From positions 81,140,004 through 81,204,003 of the forward strand of contig OX638370.1 in the NCBI GenBank assembly GCA_951812925.1: a DNA stretch of 64,000 bases, given 5' to 3'. Positions 11,618 through 23,261 of the stretch are shown here, piece after piece; position 1 is the stretch's first letter; each line of letters starts with the position of its first letter. The position numbers were made by a program, and so were the translations under genes. The notes under the pieces were generated by a model that searched no databases, was not told the DNA's origin, and saw nothing but the letters and a program-made list of their open reading frames with translations. The stretch comes from Calliopum simillimum (taxonomy: Eukaryota > Arthropoda > Insecta > Diptera > Lauxaniidae).

Positions 11618-12964
11618 GTAAAAATTTCAAAATCATCAAAATTCAATACTGAAGGACATTTCCCATTTCCAAAGTTTGCTCAGACAGAATAAAGTTTGAG
11701 AAGCAATAAAATTCATTTGGAAGACTTATTTCAGTTTAGATGGAAAGTCTCATTCTATGTGGCCTCTTGCATGAAAGAAGTTTAATATTAGCTATATAGT
11801 CGCATAATGAACAAGTTTGGATTCATGTTAAAACTATATTTGGTTACATAGGGCGAAGTTTGTGCGTAACATAAAATGGAAATATTCTTAAACTCTGACA
11901 TTGTGCTCTTAAGTAGGAAAAGTGATAGAGGGTTGATATATTTTAAATCGAACCTTGGCCACATATTTCTTTAAATTCAAATATCCTAGACGGTGTTAAA
12001 AAATAAGAACTTTTTAAAAAAGAAATCGTGAGTGAATTTGGTGTTTAATCTAAGGTTGGCAAAAATTTACATTTGTCAAATTCACACCTAAGAAATTTAA
12101 TTTTAATTGAAATGACTTAAAATTGACGTTAAAGCATTTATCACAAAGTCTTGTATCATTACTTATGTAAAGTACGATTTATCCTCATATTAACCTTTGC
12201 TTTGATGTAGCAATATTGTACTTAATGGCTTAGCACATATCTTTGATGCAAAAAATCCATACACATGATTGGTGACATATGATTATTCATATGAATCAGA
12301 GTTGTAAGCAGAAGCATAATTTGATAGACGTTTGAGGTTTATCGTTAATGAGCTGTTGGTGATATTTTTTAAAATTGAAGTAAGTCAATCAATATATGCC
12401 ACATTCTGCTATACTACGTTTCTTGTGAAAATCAAATCACAAAAAGTAATAGAGATCATTTTTAATTTTAATTTTAATTATATTTTTGGAACAGAACTGC
12501 CGTAAAATTATAAAAAGACGCAACTCGTTTTTCATAGTTTTGAGAAAATCGAAATTTTATTTTTATTCAGAAAAGGCAGCAACTTCTCTTTCTTATAAAA
12601 TCTATTTAATTTTTCATCTTTTTTGTATGGAGTTACTGCCTTTTATGATTTTAATTTTGAAAAATATGAAAACAGGGTGTAATGTTTACATTTCTTTATT
12701 TGCAATTTGCAAGAGAAGTGGAAAACGTACAAAATTGGCGATTGGACTAAAATATAGATAAAAAATTGCTTAATCCGATGATGAAATAAAGTTCGAAAGG
12801 CCGTAACTTAAGTTGCGGCCTTATATTTTTTTACGGCAGAGAAAATGATTGACATTATTTGCTAGCATGGACCAGAAGACATTGTTGGTTTGAGCTCACT
12901 GTTCAGTGTGTATATGAAAAACAAGGCAACATCCATAAAAAAAAACTAGTGCCTTTTGTTACCT
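11618..12964. other. AT-rich sequence, no gene seen
   Basis: No exon is supported. ACTGCCGTAAAA near 12495 and TTTTTACGGCAG near 12829 form a weak inverted pair that might bound a small MITE, but the arms are short. Confidence 0.45.
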
Positions 12965-13935
12965 TTGGCTTGGCTTGCATTTATAATCCTTAGTGTCTGT
13001 GTGAAATTTAAAAGGATTGTCTCAAAAACAACCTTTTCAATATAGCGATTTGAAGATTTTGCTTATATGGAAGGTGCCACGCCCAAGTTCACATAATTTT
13101 TGCTAGAGCTTGCATATATAGTTCTTAGTTTCTGAGTGAAATTTAGTTGGATTGTCTTAAAAAAATATTTTCGGTGTATCGTTTTGAAGCTTTTGCTTAT
13201 ATGGAAGGGGCCAAGCCCTCTTTTCCGAGTTCACCCATTGTTTGCCCAGAGCTTGCATTTATAGTCCTTAGTATTTGAGTGAAATTTTGTTGGATTATCT
13301 CAAAACACTCCTTCAGTATAGCATTTTGAAACTTTTACTTATATGGGAGGTGCCACACCCTCTTATCCGAGTTTATCCAGTTTTTGCTAAGAGCTTGCAT
13401 TTATAGTTTTTAGTGTCTGTGTGAAATTTAGAAGGATTGTCTCAAAAAACCTTTTCAGTATAGCGTTTTGAAGTTTTTGCTTATATGGGAGGTGTCACGC
13501 CCTCTTGTCCGAATTTGTCTAGTTTTTTTTTGGAGCTTGCAATATCTATTTCTAGTGTTTATGTGTATTATTGCTGCATTGCAGTGAAAAATACTCCTAA
13601 AGTTGCATTTTGAATATATTTTTTGTATGGACGGTAGGAGTGTCCGTAGACCGATTTTGCTCATTTTCAATCCCTCGAGCTAAATTTTACGGCAAATCCA
13701 CTCTACCAAATTTCATTGAATTATCTTGCGAAGTTTTCCCGTAAAAAATATTTCCACAGACGGACAGCCTGCCAGTCAGCCAGACAGACAGCCAGACAGA
13801 CAGACGGACATGGCTATATCGACTCAGGAGGTGACGCTGATCAAGAATATTTATACATTTCTATACTTGTCACGCCTCCTTCTTTGCGTTATAAACGGAA
13901 GGACAAAGTGATTATACCCTCGGTGTAGGCTATAA
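12965..13935 (-). mobile_element. Mini-me-like repeat, copy B (inverted)
   Basis: Reverse of copy A. The terminal block near 13928 reads TATACCCTCGGTGTAGG. The conserved block carries ATCGACTCAGGAGGTGACG and TGATCAAGAATA, next to a (CAGA/CAGC)n tract at about 13762-13812. At least four tandem units of 134-145 bp follow, each marked by TATGGGAGGTGCCACGCCC-type text at about 13071, 13205, 13346 and 13491. No protein is encoded; the open frames across the tetranucleotide tract are artefacts. Confidence 0.8.
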
Positions 13936-15180
13936 AAAGTTTATTAGAAGGCTGGTTTTTATTACGTTTCAAGGCCTACTACAGATTCCATCATCAGACG
14001 AATTTGATGACATCCAGAAGAACTTACAAGCATACCATATATAATCTTAGGCATGGACTTGTTGAGAATCAAAGAAGCTTTTGTGATTTTGTTGGTGTTT
14101 AACATAAACACACTGAACAATAAGCTTAAGCCAACAATGTCATCTCACCCATGCTTGTTGCCATAAAAAAATGCATTTCTGCTATTCCAATAACAATGCA
14201 ATTTAAAAAAAAAAAAAAACAAAAAGTTGTGTAAAACAATTAATCGATTAATGCATTTCTATTTAAAGGAAGTGGATTTTTGAAAACAAAGTTATTTTTG
14301 TGACGTTTGACCTCGTGCATCTAGACATTGAAACACGAATTTAAATGTAGTTTTTCACCAAGCCGCTTTCTTCATCTCATGCCTCTTAATTGTCATTGAT
14401 GACTTCAATGACATGGAAAAATCAATATCAAAGGCATTGTCCTATTGACAGTAGGTAAATATATGCAAATGTTTACAGCGCTGAAATGAATGCATTTGCA
14501 AATATTGACACTCATACTTATAGAAAATGTTACCTGCTAACTATAAAATTACTTTACACAAACACAAACATATTAATGCATGCATACACATGTACATACC
14601 TGTACAGATAATGTCAGTATCCAGAAGAGCGCTGACATTATATATGTAAAAAATAAATTCGCATGAATTGAATTTCGCAAACAGCGTAATTCCCTAGATA
14701 GTTCCAGTTGCAGTTGTAGTTGTCATTGTTATTGTTGTTGTAAAGTTGTTGATATTTACCAACGTTGGTGGAGGCAAACGATGTTGTTGCAGAAGGAAAA
14801 TGTAGGTGCGGCAGAGATAGCGATGGCGGCAGAAAAAGGAAAAGAAGAAAGTAATTTATGTAAATATAAAAATATGTTGTCTATTTTTAGGCGCATAAAA
14901 ATGTTAAGCATGTAAATAATTTGCAAAAGTGTGGAGCATAAAAAGTGCCACAATGACGGGAAGAAAAAAACGAAATGAAATAAGGAAACAAATAGCTTGG
15001 GGCCAGTAAAAAATTAAATGAAATGCAAAATGCCTGTTGCAAATTGTTTGTTTGGTTGAAAAAATTTTTAAAAAAAGTACAAGGAATGTTTTATACTTTT
15101 TCGCACACTTTTTTTTATTAAAGAAAATATGTCGCATTTTTTAAGCAAAAGTTGTTTTTTTGTCAAAACTAATTTTGAAA
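13936..15180. other. Unique AT-rich sequence, no gene seen
   Basis: It contains a GTT-type simple tract near 14705-14750. Nothing resembling an exon with splice sites was identified. Confidence 0.45.
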
Positions 15181-15975
15181 CATGTTTTATTGGCGTGTAA
15201 CCTTTCGGAAAACGGAAGACGTAGATGGCTTAAGTATGTTGAAAGCATCTCCCTAGCCCATTTCATTCTCAGTGGTAGCTTCTGTGTTCTGCTCAACGGC
15301 TTCAACAAAATCAGCGTCGACGAAAACATCTGGATCAAATGGCATGATACCATGATTTTAACAGCCATACTTAATGAAAACACCTTAATTTATTCTTAAG
15401 ATTTTATTTTTTTTTTTTTTTTTTTCCAGCAAATTTTGAATCAGTTTCTTCAGCGATATCTTGAATGGACCTTTCGGATCGTTCCTTTTCACTAAAAAAG
15501 CATAAAAAGGCCAAAGAATACCATTTTGATTAGTAACGTTGGCATCCACGACGACATTTCATGCTTCAAATAAAAAAAAGAGGGGTGCCCACACCCGAAC
15601 CAATTCGGGGCCCATACTCGTCTTTGACAGCCACTTTGAAAAGCAATGAGCAAATTGTGTTGCGTGAACATTTTGGTTGCATTCGGTTTTGAATCGCAAA
15701 ATATAATAAATTTACTGCATACATATAGATTGCATTCAGCTTTTCGATTGATTCACTTCGATTTATCGCACTTGGAAAGTTATTAAAAAAACCTTTTGTG
15801 TTGACTTTCACTTATTCAAAAATTATTTTCTTCTCAGCACAAAGCAAATGCGTCTGTTTGCTCCGGTAAATGCACAAGAACTTCGTCATTTGCCAGAACA
15901 GCCGCATTTGTTTTCTGTCAAAAGTTACGGGGGGTGCCCACACCCGAACCATGCCCGCTGGCGATACTCTTCCCC
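15181..15975 (-). mobile_element. Pogo/Tigger-like relic, second copy, left end missing
   Basis: The right end, complemented, reads GGGGAAGAGTATCGCC and is followed by TA. The 400 bp before it match 1997-2424, including the internal motif copy at about 15583-15620. On the minus strand near 15260-15345, GIMPFDPDVFVDADFVEAVE matches the C-terminal transposase text of the first copy. Near 15430-15560 an N-terminal piece (DANVTNQNGILWPFYAF) matches the first copy's DANITTLNGVVIPFYAF. The left terminal repeat was not found. The catalytic core is absent. Confidence 0.7.
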
Positions 15976-15977
15976 TA

Positions 15978-17050
15978 CATAAGTATTTAGAAAAAGTAAG
16001 AATATCTTTTTTCTTATGAAATGCGTCTGTGCTTGGTGTTTAACATTAAAATTATCAAAATAATTCGCAGAAATACGAGGTGTTGCTACATTGTGTCCTT
16101 AATTCATTTCTGTTTCTTTTATTTCTATGGCTTATGTATGCCCCCAACGCAACGCAACAAATTACATCCTTTGTAAATGAAAGTAGTAATTTTTTCTTCA
16201 TATCCGGTTTCATTGCTCCCGCACCATACTCTGCTCTATTTTGTCTTTTTCGAATTTGTACTCTGATTTTATGTCATTTCTTTATATTTTTTTATATATT
16301 TTTTTGTGTTTTTTGTGTGCGGTACAGTATAAAATTACACAGAATGTGTAATTAATGACAAACGTGTCTTCATTGTGGTAGTGTCAAGTATGCAACAATG
16401 TGACTTTTTGTACCTTACTGCTATTTTCCGGATTTTCTTTCATTCACTACAGCAGCCACACATGCACACTTAAGTAGGTGTCGCCATTATAGTGTATCCT
16501 TTTCTGCACTGTGTGTATGTTGTGTACTCTGTTCTTGAGGTTACAAAGTCAGGATAATTGTTTTGGCTGTTTTGCCGCACACTCTGAATAACGCGCAGAG
16601 ATGTACCCGCACAAATGTGCAAGGACAAAGACATTAATTTTTTACCACTACTACTGCCACCATTGAAGAGGTGGTAGGTACCCGCTTTGATTACAATACA
16701 CCCACAGAAGAAGACAAATGCGTTTGCGAAATTTGATGTTGCAACTTTTTTCGAACAAAACCAGGAGTCTGTGGTCTGCCATTAAAGTTTTTTCTCCTGT
16801 CTTCAAGGATGAGAAAATAAAAGCCCGAATTTATTTGTTGCATTGCAAAAGACCACCTAGTCGCCAGATGATATTTTTATGATATTTTTGCTTCCCAACT
16901 AATTATGATAAAGTGGAGTCATAATTTAAAAGGAAAAATAAAATGTTCGTATATCATTTTAATGCGAGGCAACAAATTCTCCTAGCAATTTTTATCATTT
17001 TACCAATCGTTTTCACTAAATGTATGTTTATATAAGAGTTACACTTTTAT
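15978..17050. other. Unique sequence, no gene seen
   Basis: It is AT-rich with short simple tracts. No recognisable exon, repeat or transposon end. Confidence 0.45.
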
Positions 17051-17954
17051 GGAGTTGGACTACAACTTAAAAACCGGAATTTGAAGGTGGATGTCCGTAC
17101 CAACATATATCGTGAAAGCTCGAACTTTATATATATGTCATTTTGTAGGTACATTTGACAGCTGTCAAAATCAGTCAACAAAACAATTTTATCTTGTGTG
17201 CATCATTATTATTTTTCACGCTGAATAACTTCGAAAATTGGAGAAAAAGACAGCATTAGCGGGAGGTTCTGTTGGGTCATTTTTTTGCAAAGAAAACTGA
17301 TGCGGAAAGTCATAGTTTGCTTGTAGAAGTTTATGGGGACTATGTTCCAACTGAATCAAGCTGTCGTGAGTGGTTTCGACGGTTTAAAAGTGGTGATTTT
17401 GATGTCGAAGACAAAGAACGTCCTGGTCAGGACTAGCTAGGTGTGATCCATTATGAGCTGTTGCCAGGTGGCCAAACCATTAATGCTCAACTCTATCGTC
17501 AACAATTGATCCGATTGAAGTAGAAAATGCAGGCTGAGCGGCCAACCAGACACGAGTCAATCATTTTCCACCACGATAACGCTCGGCCACATATTGCTGC
17601 CCCAGTCCAAAATTACCTGGAAAACAACGGATGGGAAATCTATACAAATTTTGCCTCACCCGCCTTATAGCCCAGACCTTGCACCATCAGACTACCATTT
17701 GTTCCGATCAATGCAGAATCCCCTATCAGGAATATGGTTCACTTAAGTTCAAGATATCGAAAATTGGCTCGATTCATTTTTGGCCGCCAAGCCGGCGCAA
17801 TTTTTTTGGGATGGAATTCATAAATTGCCTGAAAGATGGGGAAATGTTGTAGCTTCCAATGGACAGTACTTTGAATAAAATATATTGTAACATTTTTCCA
17901 CAATAAAGCATCAAATTTCACTAAAAAATTCCGGTTTTGAAGTTGTACACCCAA
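17051..17954 (+). mobile_element. Mariner element, internally deleted
   Basis: CAACTTAAAAACCGGAATTT on the left and the complement of the right end, CAACTTCAAAACCGGAATTT, form an inverted repeat directly flanked by TA (17061-17062, 17946-17947). The right side continues as TTGGGTGTA and is again followed by TA, so the true terminus may lie about 9 bp further out; the left outer bases match this less well. The interior carries mariner transposase pieces on the plus strand. Length is about 0.9 kb against about 1.3 kb for full mariners. Confidence 0.88.
17262..17873 (+). pseudogene. Mariner transposase relic
   Basis: The N-terminal helix-turn-helix part reads HFFAKKTDAESHSLLVEVYG then EWFRRFKSGDFDVEDKERPG. 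A deletion then removes the second helix-turn-helix and the first catalytic Asp. Reading resumes with LGVIHYELLPGGQTINAQLY, then HHDNARPHIA (second catalytic Asp). After a frameshift, PPYSPDLAPSDYHLFRSM carries the third Asp, as in the mariner D,D34D pattern. Several stops and frameshifts follow. It is a nonfunctional copy; the subfamily is not assigned. Confidence 0.9.
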
Positions 17955-17956
17955 TA

Positions 17957-18950
17957 AATCACGTTTTCTGAAAACTTATGCATTATATTACGAGGAGTAT
18001 TTTTGCACTTGGGGTCACCAAGGAAAAGAAATACTTAAAGCTTAAGAATGATGGTGATTTCCTGATTTTTTCAGATTTTCATATTACGCCTTGATCGGAC
18101 CTTTGGTATATTTGTGCATCTGTCTGTTAAAATTACGATTGCAGTCAAACATATAAAGCTAGATACATCACATTTAGTGCAGACAATACTTAGAGTCATG
18201 GTCTACTTCCCATGGGCAAAAATTTCTCAAGTGAGCCACCTAAGGACTTAAACGTAAAAACGTTAAAATGGTTTTCAAGACAAATTATTTTTTGCAGCAA
18301 CTAGGAAAAACAATTTTAAAATTTTTATTTAATATAGACCAGGGAATAAAACAGTATTTTTTTTGTGGACCAAAATTTTTCATTTAATCGTGAAAATCTC
18401 TATTTCAAATAAATAAAAATTTAAGCTACTTCTGCGCCTTTGAGATAATTATAGAAAACATGTCAACACTCTCCACATTTCTAGAAACTATTTCCCAGAA
18501 AAAAATTGTGCAAATCGATATTGGTGCAAAAGTTATTAAACACATAGTGTACCGTGCAATTCTTTTTTCAGTTGTAAAAAAAAAAAACAAGGCATCTTAC
18601 GAAATAAGTGCATAAGGCATAAAATGCTTAGAATCGCCTTAGAAATATCCTCGAGTTTTTTTGGATTTTTTTTTTTGTTTTTTGAACCAATTATTGAAAA
18701 ATTATAAAATGCCACAATCGACAAAAATTTAATTCTTAAGGTTAACTAATCTGAAGTTCAAAAACTAGAAAGTTTCATAAAACTTTCTTATAATAATGCT
18801 ATTAAAGTTTCTTTTATCAGAAGCTTATAATAATGCACAATTCACTCAAAAATATTATGAATATGAATAACTGTGGATAACAAAATTCTATTGATTTTTA
18901 ATTTTTCCCACATTATTTAATATTATTTTGTTCTTTTACACATTTTTTTA
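17957..18950. other. AT-rich sequence, no gene seen
   Basis: Homopolymer A and T tracts and no supported exon. Confidence 0.45.
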
Positions 18951-18954
18951 ATTT

Positions 18955-19625
18955 TGATGGTTGGGACAAAGCAGGCCTTTACCGTGGCATAAAACTTAGT
19001 TCCTCTTTACGAGCCAAACCTATACAGAACATCTTGAACATTATTAATAACAATATTATTCTGTTCCCTTACACATTTCTTAAATTTTTTTGGTTGGGAC
19101 AAAGTAGGCCTTTACCGTGGCATAAAACTTAGTTTCACTTTAAGAGCCATACCTACACAGAACATCTTGAACATTATTAATAACAATATTATTCTGTTCC
19201 CTTACACATTTCTTAAATTTTTATAGTTGGGACAAAGTATGGCTTTACCATGGCATAAAACTTAGTTTTTACTTTAGAGCCAAACCTACACAGAATATTT
19301 TGAACATTATTGATTACAATATTATTTTTTCTTAAATTTTTATGGTTGGGAAAAAGTATGGCTTTACCGTGGCATAAAACTTAGTTTTTTTTTTTGAGCC
19401 AAACCTACACAGAACATCTTTAACATTATTAATTACAATATTTTTTTGTTCCTTTGCACATTTCTTAAATTTTGACGGCTGCGACAAAGTATCGCTTTAC
19501 CGTGGCACAAAACTTAGTTTCTTTTTACGAGCCAAACCTACGCAGAATATCCTGAGCATAATAAAACTTAATACTTTCTATTGAACGCTCATTTTAGTTG
19601 TAAGATGCCTTTACCGTGGATATTT
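18955..19625. repeat. Minisatellite, about 133-bp unit
   Basis: Five to six head-to-tail units are marked by GTTGGGACAAAG...GCTTTACCGTGGCATAAAA at about 18961, 19094, 19227, 19346 and 19481. The last unit is partial and degenerate. The first two units are nearly identical. The array ends about 320 bp downstream of the splice donor of the receptor exon at 19947. Confidence 0.88.
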
Positions 19626-19946
19626 TGTGTTAAAATTTAATTTACTCCGAAAATTACATGGAAAAGAAAAAAAAAAAAAATTCCTACATTTACTTCGAAA
19701 ACTTTTAACAGAATATTTTTTTTTTCAAATCAAAATTTTTGTAGAACTGGATTAGGGTTGAACGAAAAAAATTGTTTTCGAAATATCAAAGTGAAGAACT
19801 TTTTGTTATTTACCTCGAAATATTTTGTTTGACCCACCCTAATACGATTACATATGTTCATACTCATATTGTTACACATAAACAATAAAATGTTTAAAAC
19901 TTTTATCCCACAATGGCAACACCAAACAATATGCGGTTTCACTTAC

Positions 19947-20145
19947 TTAAAATAGAGAAAAACTATAATCGCCAATGTCAGTGACACCAGACTAATTGTA
20001 TATCCGACATAATAAATGATAGTTGGCAACTCTATGATTGGCTCAAATTCCGGTACTGGTGATGGTGCTGGCAGATGCATACATAAATCGTAGTTGGTGT
20101 ATTTATCCCACGTCCCATTTAGATCACAATAGCGTGTGGCATTTT
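19947..20145 (-). CDS. Dh44-R: Class B GPCR (DH44/CRF-like receptor), exon B
   Basis: This internal coding exon encodes the end of the hormone-binding domain and the first membrane helix. The sequence upstream ends in a pyrimidine-rich tract and TTTTGCAG; the exon is followed by GTAAGT (19946-19941). The exon is 199 bp: 2 bases, 65 codons, 2 bases. Joined to exon A, residue 144 becomes Gln. NATRYC (Cys150), NGTW and NYDLC (Cys165) then complete the six-cysteine domain of secretin-family receptors. TIIYYVGYTISLVSLTLAII starts a hydrophobic helix at about 185-209 (membrane segment 1), ending LYFK. CRF-like diuretic hormone 44 receptors have this pattern (GxxYDxSQNATR, NGTW). The family's role, from established knowledge, is Gs-coupled control of fluid secretion and activity rhythms. 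Segments 2-7 are not in the window. R1 and R2 paralogues cannot be told apart here. Confidence 0.9.
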
Positions 20146-20413
20146 CTGCAAAAGAAAAAGAAAAGGGAAAAATTAAAAGAATTAAAATTGAAAAGATAGC
20201 ACAGATCCCTAAAGACACTGGTGTGTGTGTGTCCGTGTGTAGAAGTGAGCCTAGGTAGACAGACGCCCTCTAAAAAGACCGAATGCATGCAGAATAAGAA
20301 GGAGAAAAAAATTAAATGGAAAAATGTAAATGTAATTAAAGTTGATTTGCATGTGTGTGTGTGTGTTGAATAATTTTCACAGCAACGATTGCATTCGAAA
20401 TGTTAATGAGGAA
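20146..20413. other. Intron next to exon B, with GT microsatellites
   Basis: It contains the pyrimidine tract (on the minus strand) of the exon B acceptor and short (GT)n tracts near 20219-20240 and 20352-20366. Confidence 0.6.
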
Positions 20414-21117
20414 CCCAGTAGCAATGGGTAATAGCTAGCATAAGAGTTGGTAATAGCAAAAGTGAGGGTCTAACCTATTACCGCATCGCTGAATTTTAAC
20501 ACAGCGATGTCATTGAAAACTCAGATGTGAACAACTCGCATACAAGGTTGTAGGAGTGTATCAGCTCTTACCTATTCATATGCCAACTCCTATGACCTAT
20601 TCACCTCTTACCTATTCATATTACTTTGAAGAACAAAAATTACATAACTAATTGAATATTTTTAAAAAATTATTTTTGATTGCAATTTTACGTCTTTCGC
20701 CACAAAGATTCATCATATTGATGTAACTATAATTATTTTTATTTTACTAAATTAATTATAATTGAAGAATTGCAAGTTGAAAAACTTTTGTGTTTGGTCT
20801 GGGCCGGAGTTGAACCGAGGACCTCACGGTTGCTACAACTTTCAATCGCAGTGCCAGTCGCTAGACCACTGCTCCATCCTCGCGCTCTTGCGAAGCTGAC
20901 TTATTGACTTATTTTGTTTTTGCTAGTGGGCTATTACCAACTCGCTTACGTTTTTCATAACTAGAGCAAAAGTAAACAAAAAAAAATCGCAGCAATAATT
21001 GTCTTATTACCAACTCGCTGAAATATTCAGAACTTAAACAATCATCCTCGTCTCTTGCCCCGCAAGTTATTACCAACTCAATTGCCATTTTCAGTATTGA
21101 ATTAAATTGCTAGTGGG
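20414..21117. mobile_element. TIR element with tRNA-like module, copy 1
   Basis: It begins CCCAGTAGCAATGGGTAATA and ends AATTGCTAGTGGG, so CCCA(G/C)TAGCAAT forms the terminal inverted repeat. The phrase GAGTTGGTAATA lies near the left end, and its complement TATTACCAACTC occurs three times in the right third (about 20932, 21006, 21069). A 40-bp tandem unit (CTTACCTATTCATATGCCAA...) is present about one and a half times near 20567-20630. A minus-strand tRNA-like segment is embedded at 20803-20875. A second copy follows 34 bp later. No protein is encoded. Confidence 0.75.
20803..20875 (-). ncRNA. tRNA-like module (Phe-type anticodon loop), copy 1
   Basis: On the minus strand, GGAGCAG is followed by TGGTCTAGCGACTGG, which resembles a pol III A box. 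Next come a 6-bp stem with loop TTGAAAG (GAA in the anticodon position, as in tRNA-Phe) and GGTTCAACTCC, which matches the B box consensus. The 3' acceptor strand does not pair with GGAGCAG and no CCA-side stem is evident. It therefore looks like a tRNA-derived sequence, as in SINEs, not a working tRNA gene. Confidence 0.6.
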
Positions 21118-21151
21118 AATGCCTGTGTGCGTGTGTGTGTGCATGTGCATA

Positions 21152-21895
21152 CCCAGTAGCAATGGGTAATAGCTAGCATAAGAGTTGGTAATAGCAAAAG
21201 TGAGGGTCTAACCTATTACCGCATCGCTGAATTTTAACACAGCGATGTCATTGAAAACTCAGATGTGAACAACTCGCATACAAGGGTGTAGGAGTGTATC
21301 AGCTCTTACCTATTCATATGCCAACTCCTATGACCTATTCACCTCTTACCTATTCATATGCCAACTCCTATGACATATTCACCTCTTACCTATTCATATT
21401 ACTTTGAAGAACAAAAATTACATAACTAATTGAATATTTTTAAAAAATTATTTTTGATTGCAATTTTACGTCTTTCGCCACAAAGATTCATCATATTGAT
21501 GTAACTATAATTATTTTTATTTTACTAAATTAATTATAATTGAAAAATTGCAAGTTGAAAAACTTTTGTGTTTGGTTTGGGCCGGAGTTGAACCGAGGAC
21601 CTCACGGTTGCTACAACTTTCAATCGCAGTGCCAGTCGCTAGACCACTGCTCCATCCTCGCGCTCTTGCGAAGCTGACTTATTGACTTATTTTGTTTTTG
21701 CTAGTGGGCTATTACCAACTCGCTTACGTTTTTCATAACTAGAGCAAAAGTAAACAAAAAAAAATCGCAGCAATAATTGTCTTATTACCAACTCGCTGAA
21801 ATATTCAGAACTTAAACAATCATCCTCGTCTCTTGCCCCGCAAGTTATTACCAACTCAATTGCCATTTTCAGTATTGAATTCAATTGCTAGTGGG
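21152..21895. mobile_element. TIR element with tRNA-like module, copy 2
   Basis: Nearly identical to the copy at 20414-21117, in the same orientation, and exactly 40 bp longer because it has one extra 40-bp tandem unit (about 21320-21380). It carries the same termini and the same TATTACCAACTC phrases. The two copies are separated by a 34-bp GT-rich spacer. The near identity points to recent tandem duplication or two recent insertions. Confidence 0.75.
21581..21653 (-). ncRNA. tRNA-like module (Phe-type anticodon loop), copy 2
   Basis: It has the same A-box-like and B-box text and the same anticodon loop as copy 1, displaced by 778 bp. The bases read are unchanged between the copies across the module, except one C to T change just beyond the B box. 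Confidence 0.6.
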
Positions 21896-22469
21896 TAGGG
21901 AAGTGCTCAAGTGTATGCGTCTGGTGTGCGTGTATGTCTGTGAAATCATTAAAACAATTTGTTGCATTTCTCAGTTCGAATTCGGATTCAACAAGGACTT
22001 GCCAGCTTTGAGTGGCTACAGAAAAACACAAAACCCACAATTTAATTCAATCATTGCAAAGGGGGTTATTTTTTTAATTAAATGCAACTTTGACCTCAAT
22101 AGAATATTTTTCAAATTTATTAAGATTTTTATAGTGTTCAGTTAAACTTAATCCACGTATAAACATTTCTACGAAACTAACTGTCAAACTGTTTTTTAAA
22201 GTATCCCATAACTTAACATTATGATTTGATAATCGTAGCTCGCTTGAACTCAGTTTTACCTCGAAGTCGGCCCTTTACATGTAGAGCAGTCAAATTAGAT
22301 CCTATCTAAATATGTGAGTCTTGCACAAACTCCAAACTTCATAAAACCTATACCAATCGATAGAGAATTTTGCCCTGAATAACATATCTAAATGGGTCCC
22401 CCAATTTTTCCGGGAAATTATGTAGAGTTTTTGAAGTACGAGGTAAAAAATGTTGATGTTTCCGATTTT
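21896..22469. other. Unique sequence, no gene seen
   Basis: No exon or repeat was recognised between the tRNA-like element and the LINE fragment. Confidence 0.45.
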
Positions 22470-23261
22470 AATACCTAACAAACTATTAGTACTATTAAGA
22501 TAACTGAGCAGCGAGCCAATTTCAATGTCGGCAAATTTGCTGAGTGTATTGAGGAAAAGCTTTCCTAGTGATTTAAGTCTAGCTCTAGCCAGAGCTGCGC
22601 AGTCACAGAAAAAGTGTTAGATTCCTGCTCGTTTGCATCTTCGGAACTCCGACAAAAGGAGTTGAAATTGGTACCTAGTTTTTCAGCATGCTTGCCGATG
22701 GCCCTTGCTATATTAATGCGGTTATTAGCTAGTTAATAAATTGTTTTTGAACTGCTGTATGAAGATCAGATTAACCTGGATATCCTACATGTAGTCAATG
22801 CTTTTCAATTAGTGTTCGCCTCGGTTGTCATATGAGAAGATCCGCTTCTCTACTAGACCTAGCGGGATATGTACCCGCACCGCGCTGGATACGTTAAGGG
22901 AGGAACCATGCCTTGCAATTTCGTCAGCCTTTTTGTTGCCCTCGATGTCCCTATGGCCTGGAACCCAAACAAAAGCAAGATCAAACCGAAACCCGAGCCT
23001 GTCCAACTCCTTCTTGCAGTTCCCCACCAATTTAAGCCTTATTATTGCTGATTTCAGTGCTTTGATAGCGTCCTGGCTGTCTGAGAGAACTGCCACATTT
23101 CCGAAAATGGCATTATTCTCTAATGATTTGCAGTCCTTGAGGATGGCAAAAACTTCGGCCTGAAAGACGCTTGCTGAATCTGGCAAGTGGAATGATTGAG
23201 ATAATTTCAGGTCTTTTGAAAATATTCCCGTGCCAACACCACATTTCATCTCGGAGCCATC
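22470..23261 (-). pseudogene. Non-LTR retrotransposon fragment: RNase H domain and C-terminus
   Basis: The minus-strand frame from about 23261 reads DGSEMKCGVGTGIFS, then FQAEVFAI, LSDSQDAIKAL and WVPGHRDIEGNKKADEIA. This gives the Asp-Glu-Asp-Asp catalytic set of RNase HI and the WVPGHxxxxGNxxAD signature. The intact piece ends at a stop at 22809. Further downstream, in another frame, HFFCDCAALARARLKSLGKL followed by FADIEIGSLLSYLN matches the C-terminal tail of I/R1/LOA-group LINE polyproteins. Reverse transcriptase and endonuclease are absent, and a stop lies directly before the first Asp. It is a decayed fragment. Confidence 0.88.

Noticed and set aside
12495..12841. Small inverted pair ACTGCCGTAAAA / TTTTTACGGCAG
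   Set aside because: Arms of about 12 bp without extended similarity or a clear target duplication; could be chance.
13716..13928. Frames rich in QPDRQTD-type repeats
   Set aside because: They translate the tetranucleotide tract of a mini-me copy; similar frames recur at 28756-28982.
20803..20875. Possible functional tRNA-Phe gene
   Set aside because: Anticodon loop and B box fit, but the acceptor stem does not pair and the T stem is imperfect. It lies inside a repeated mobile element.
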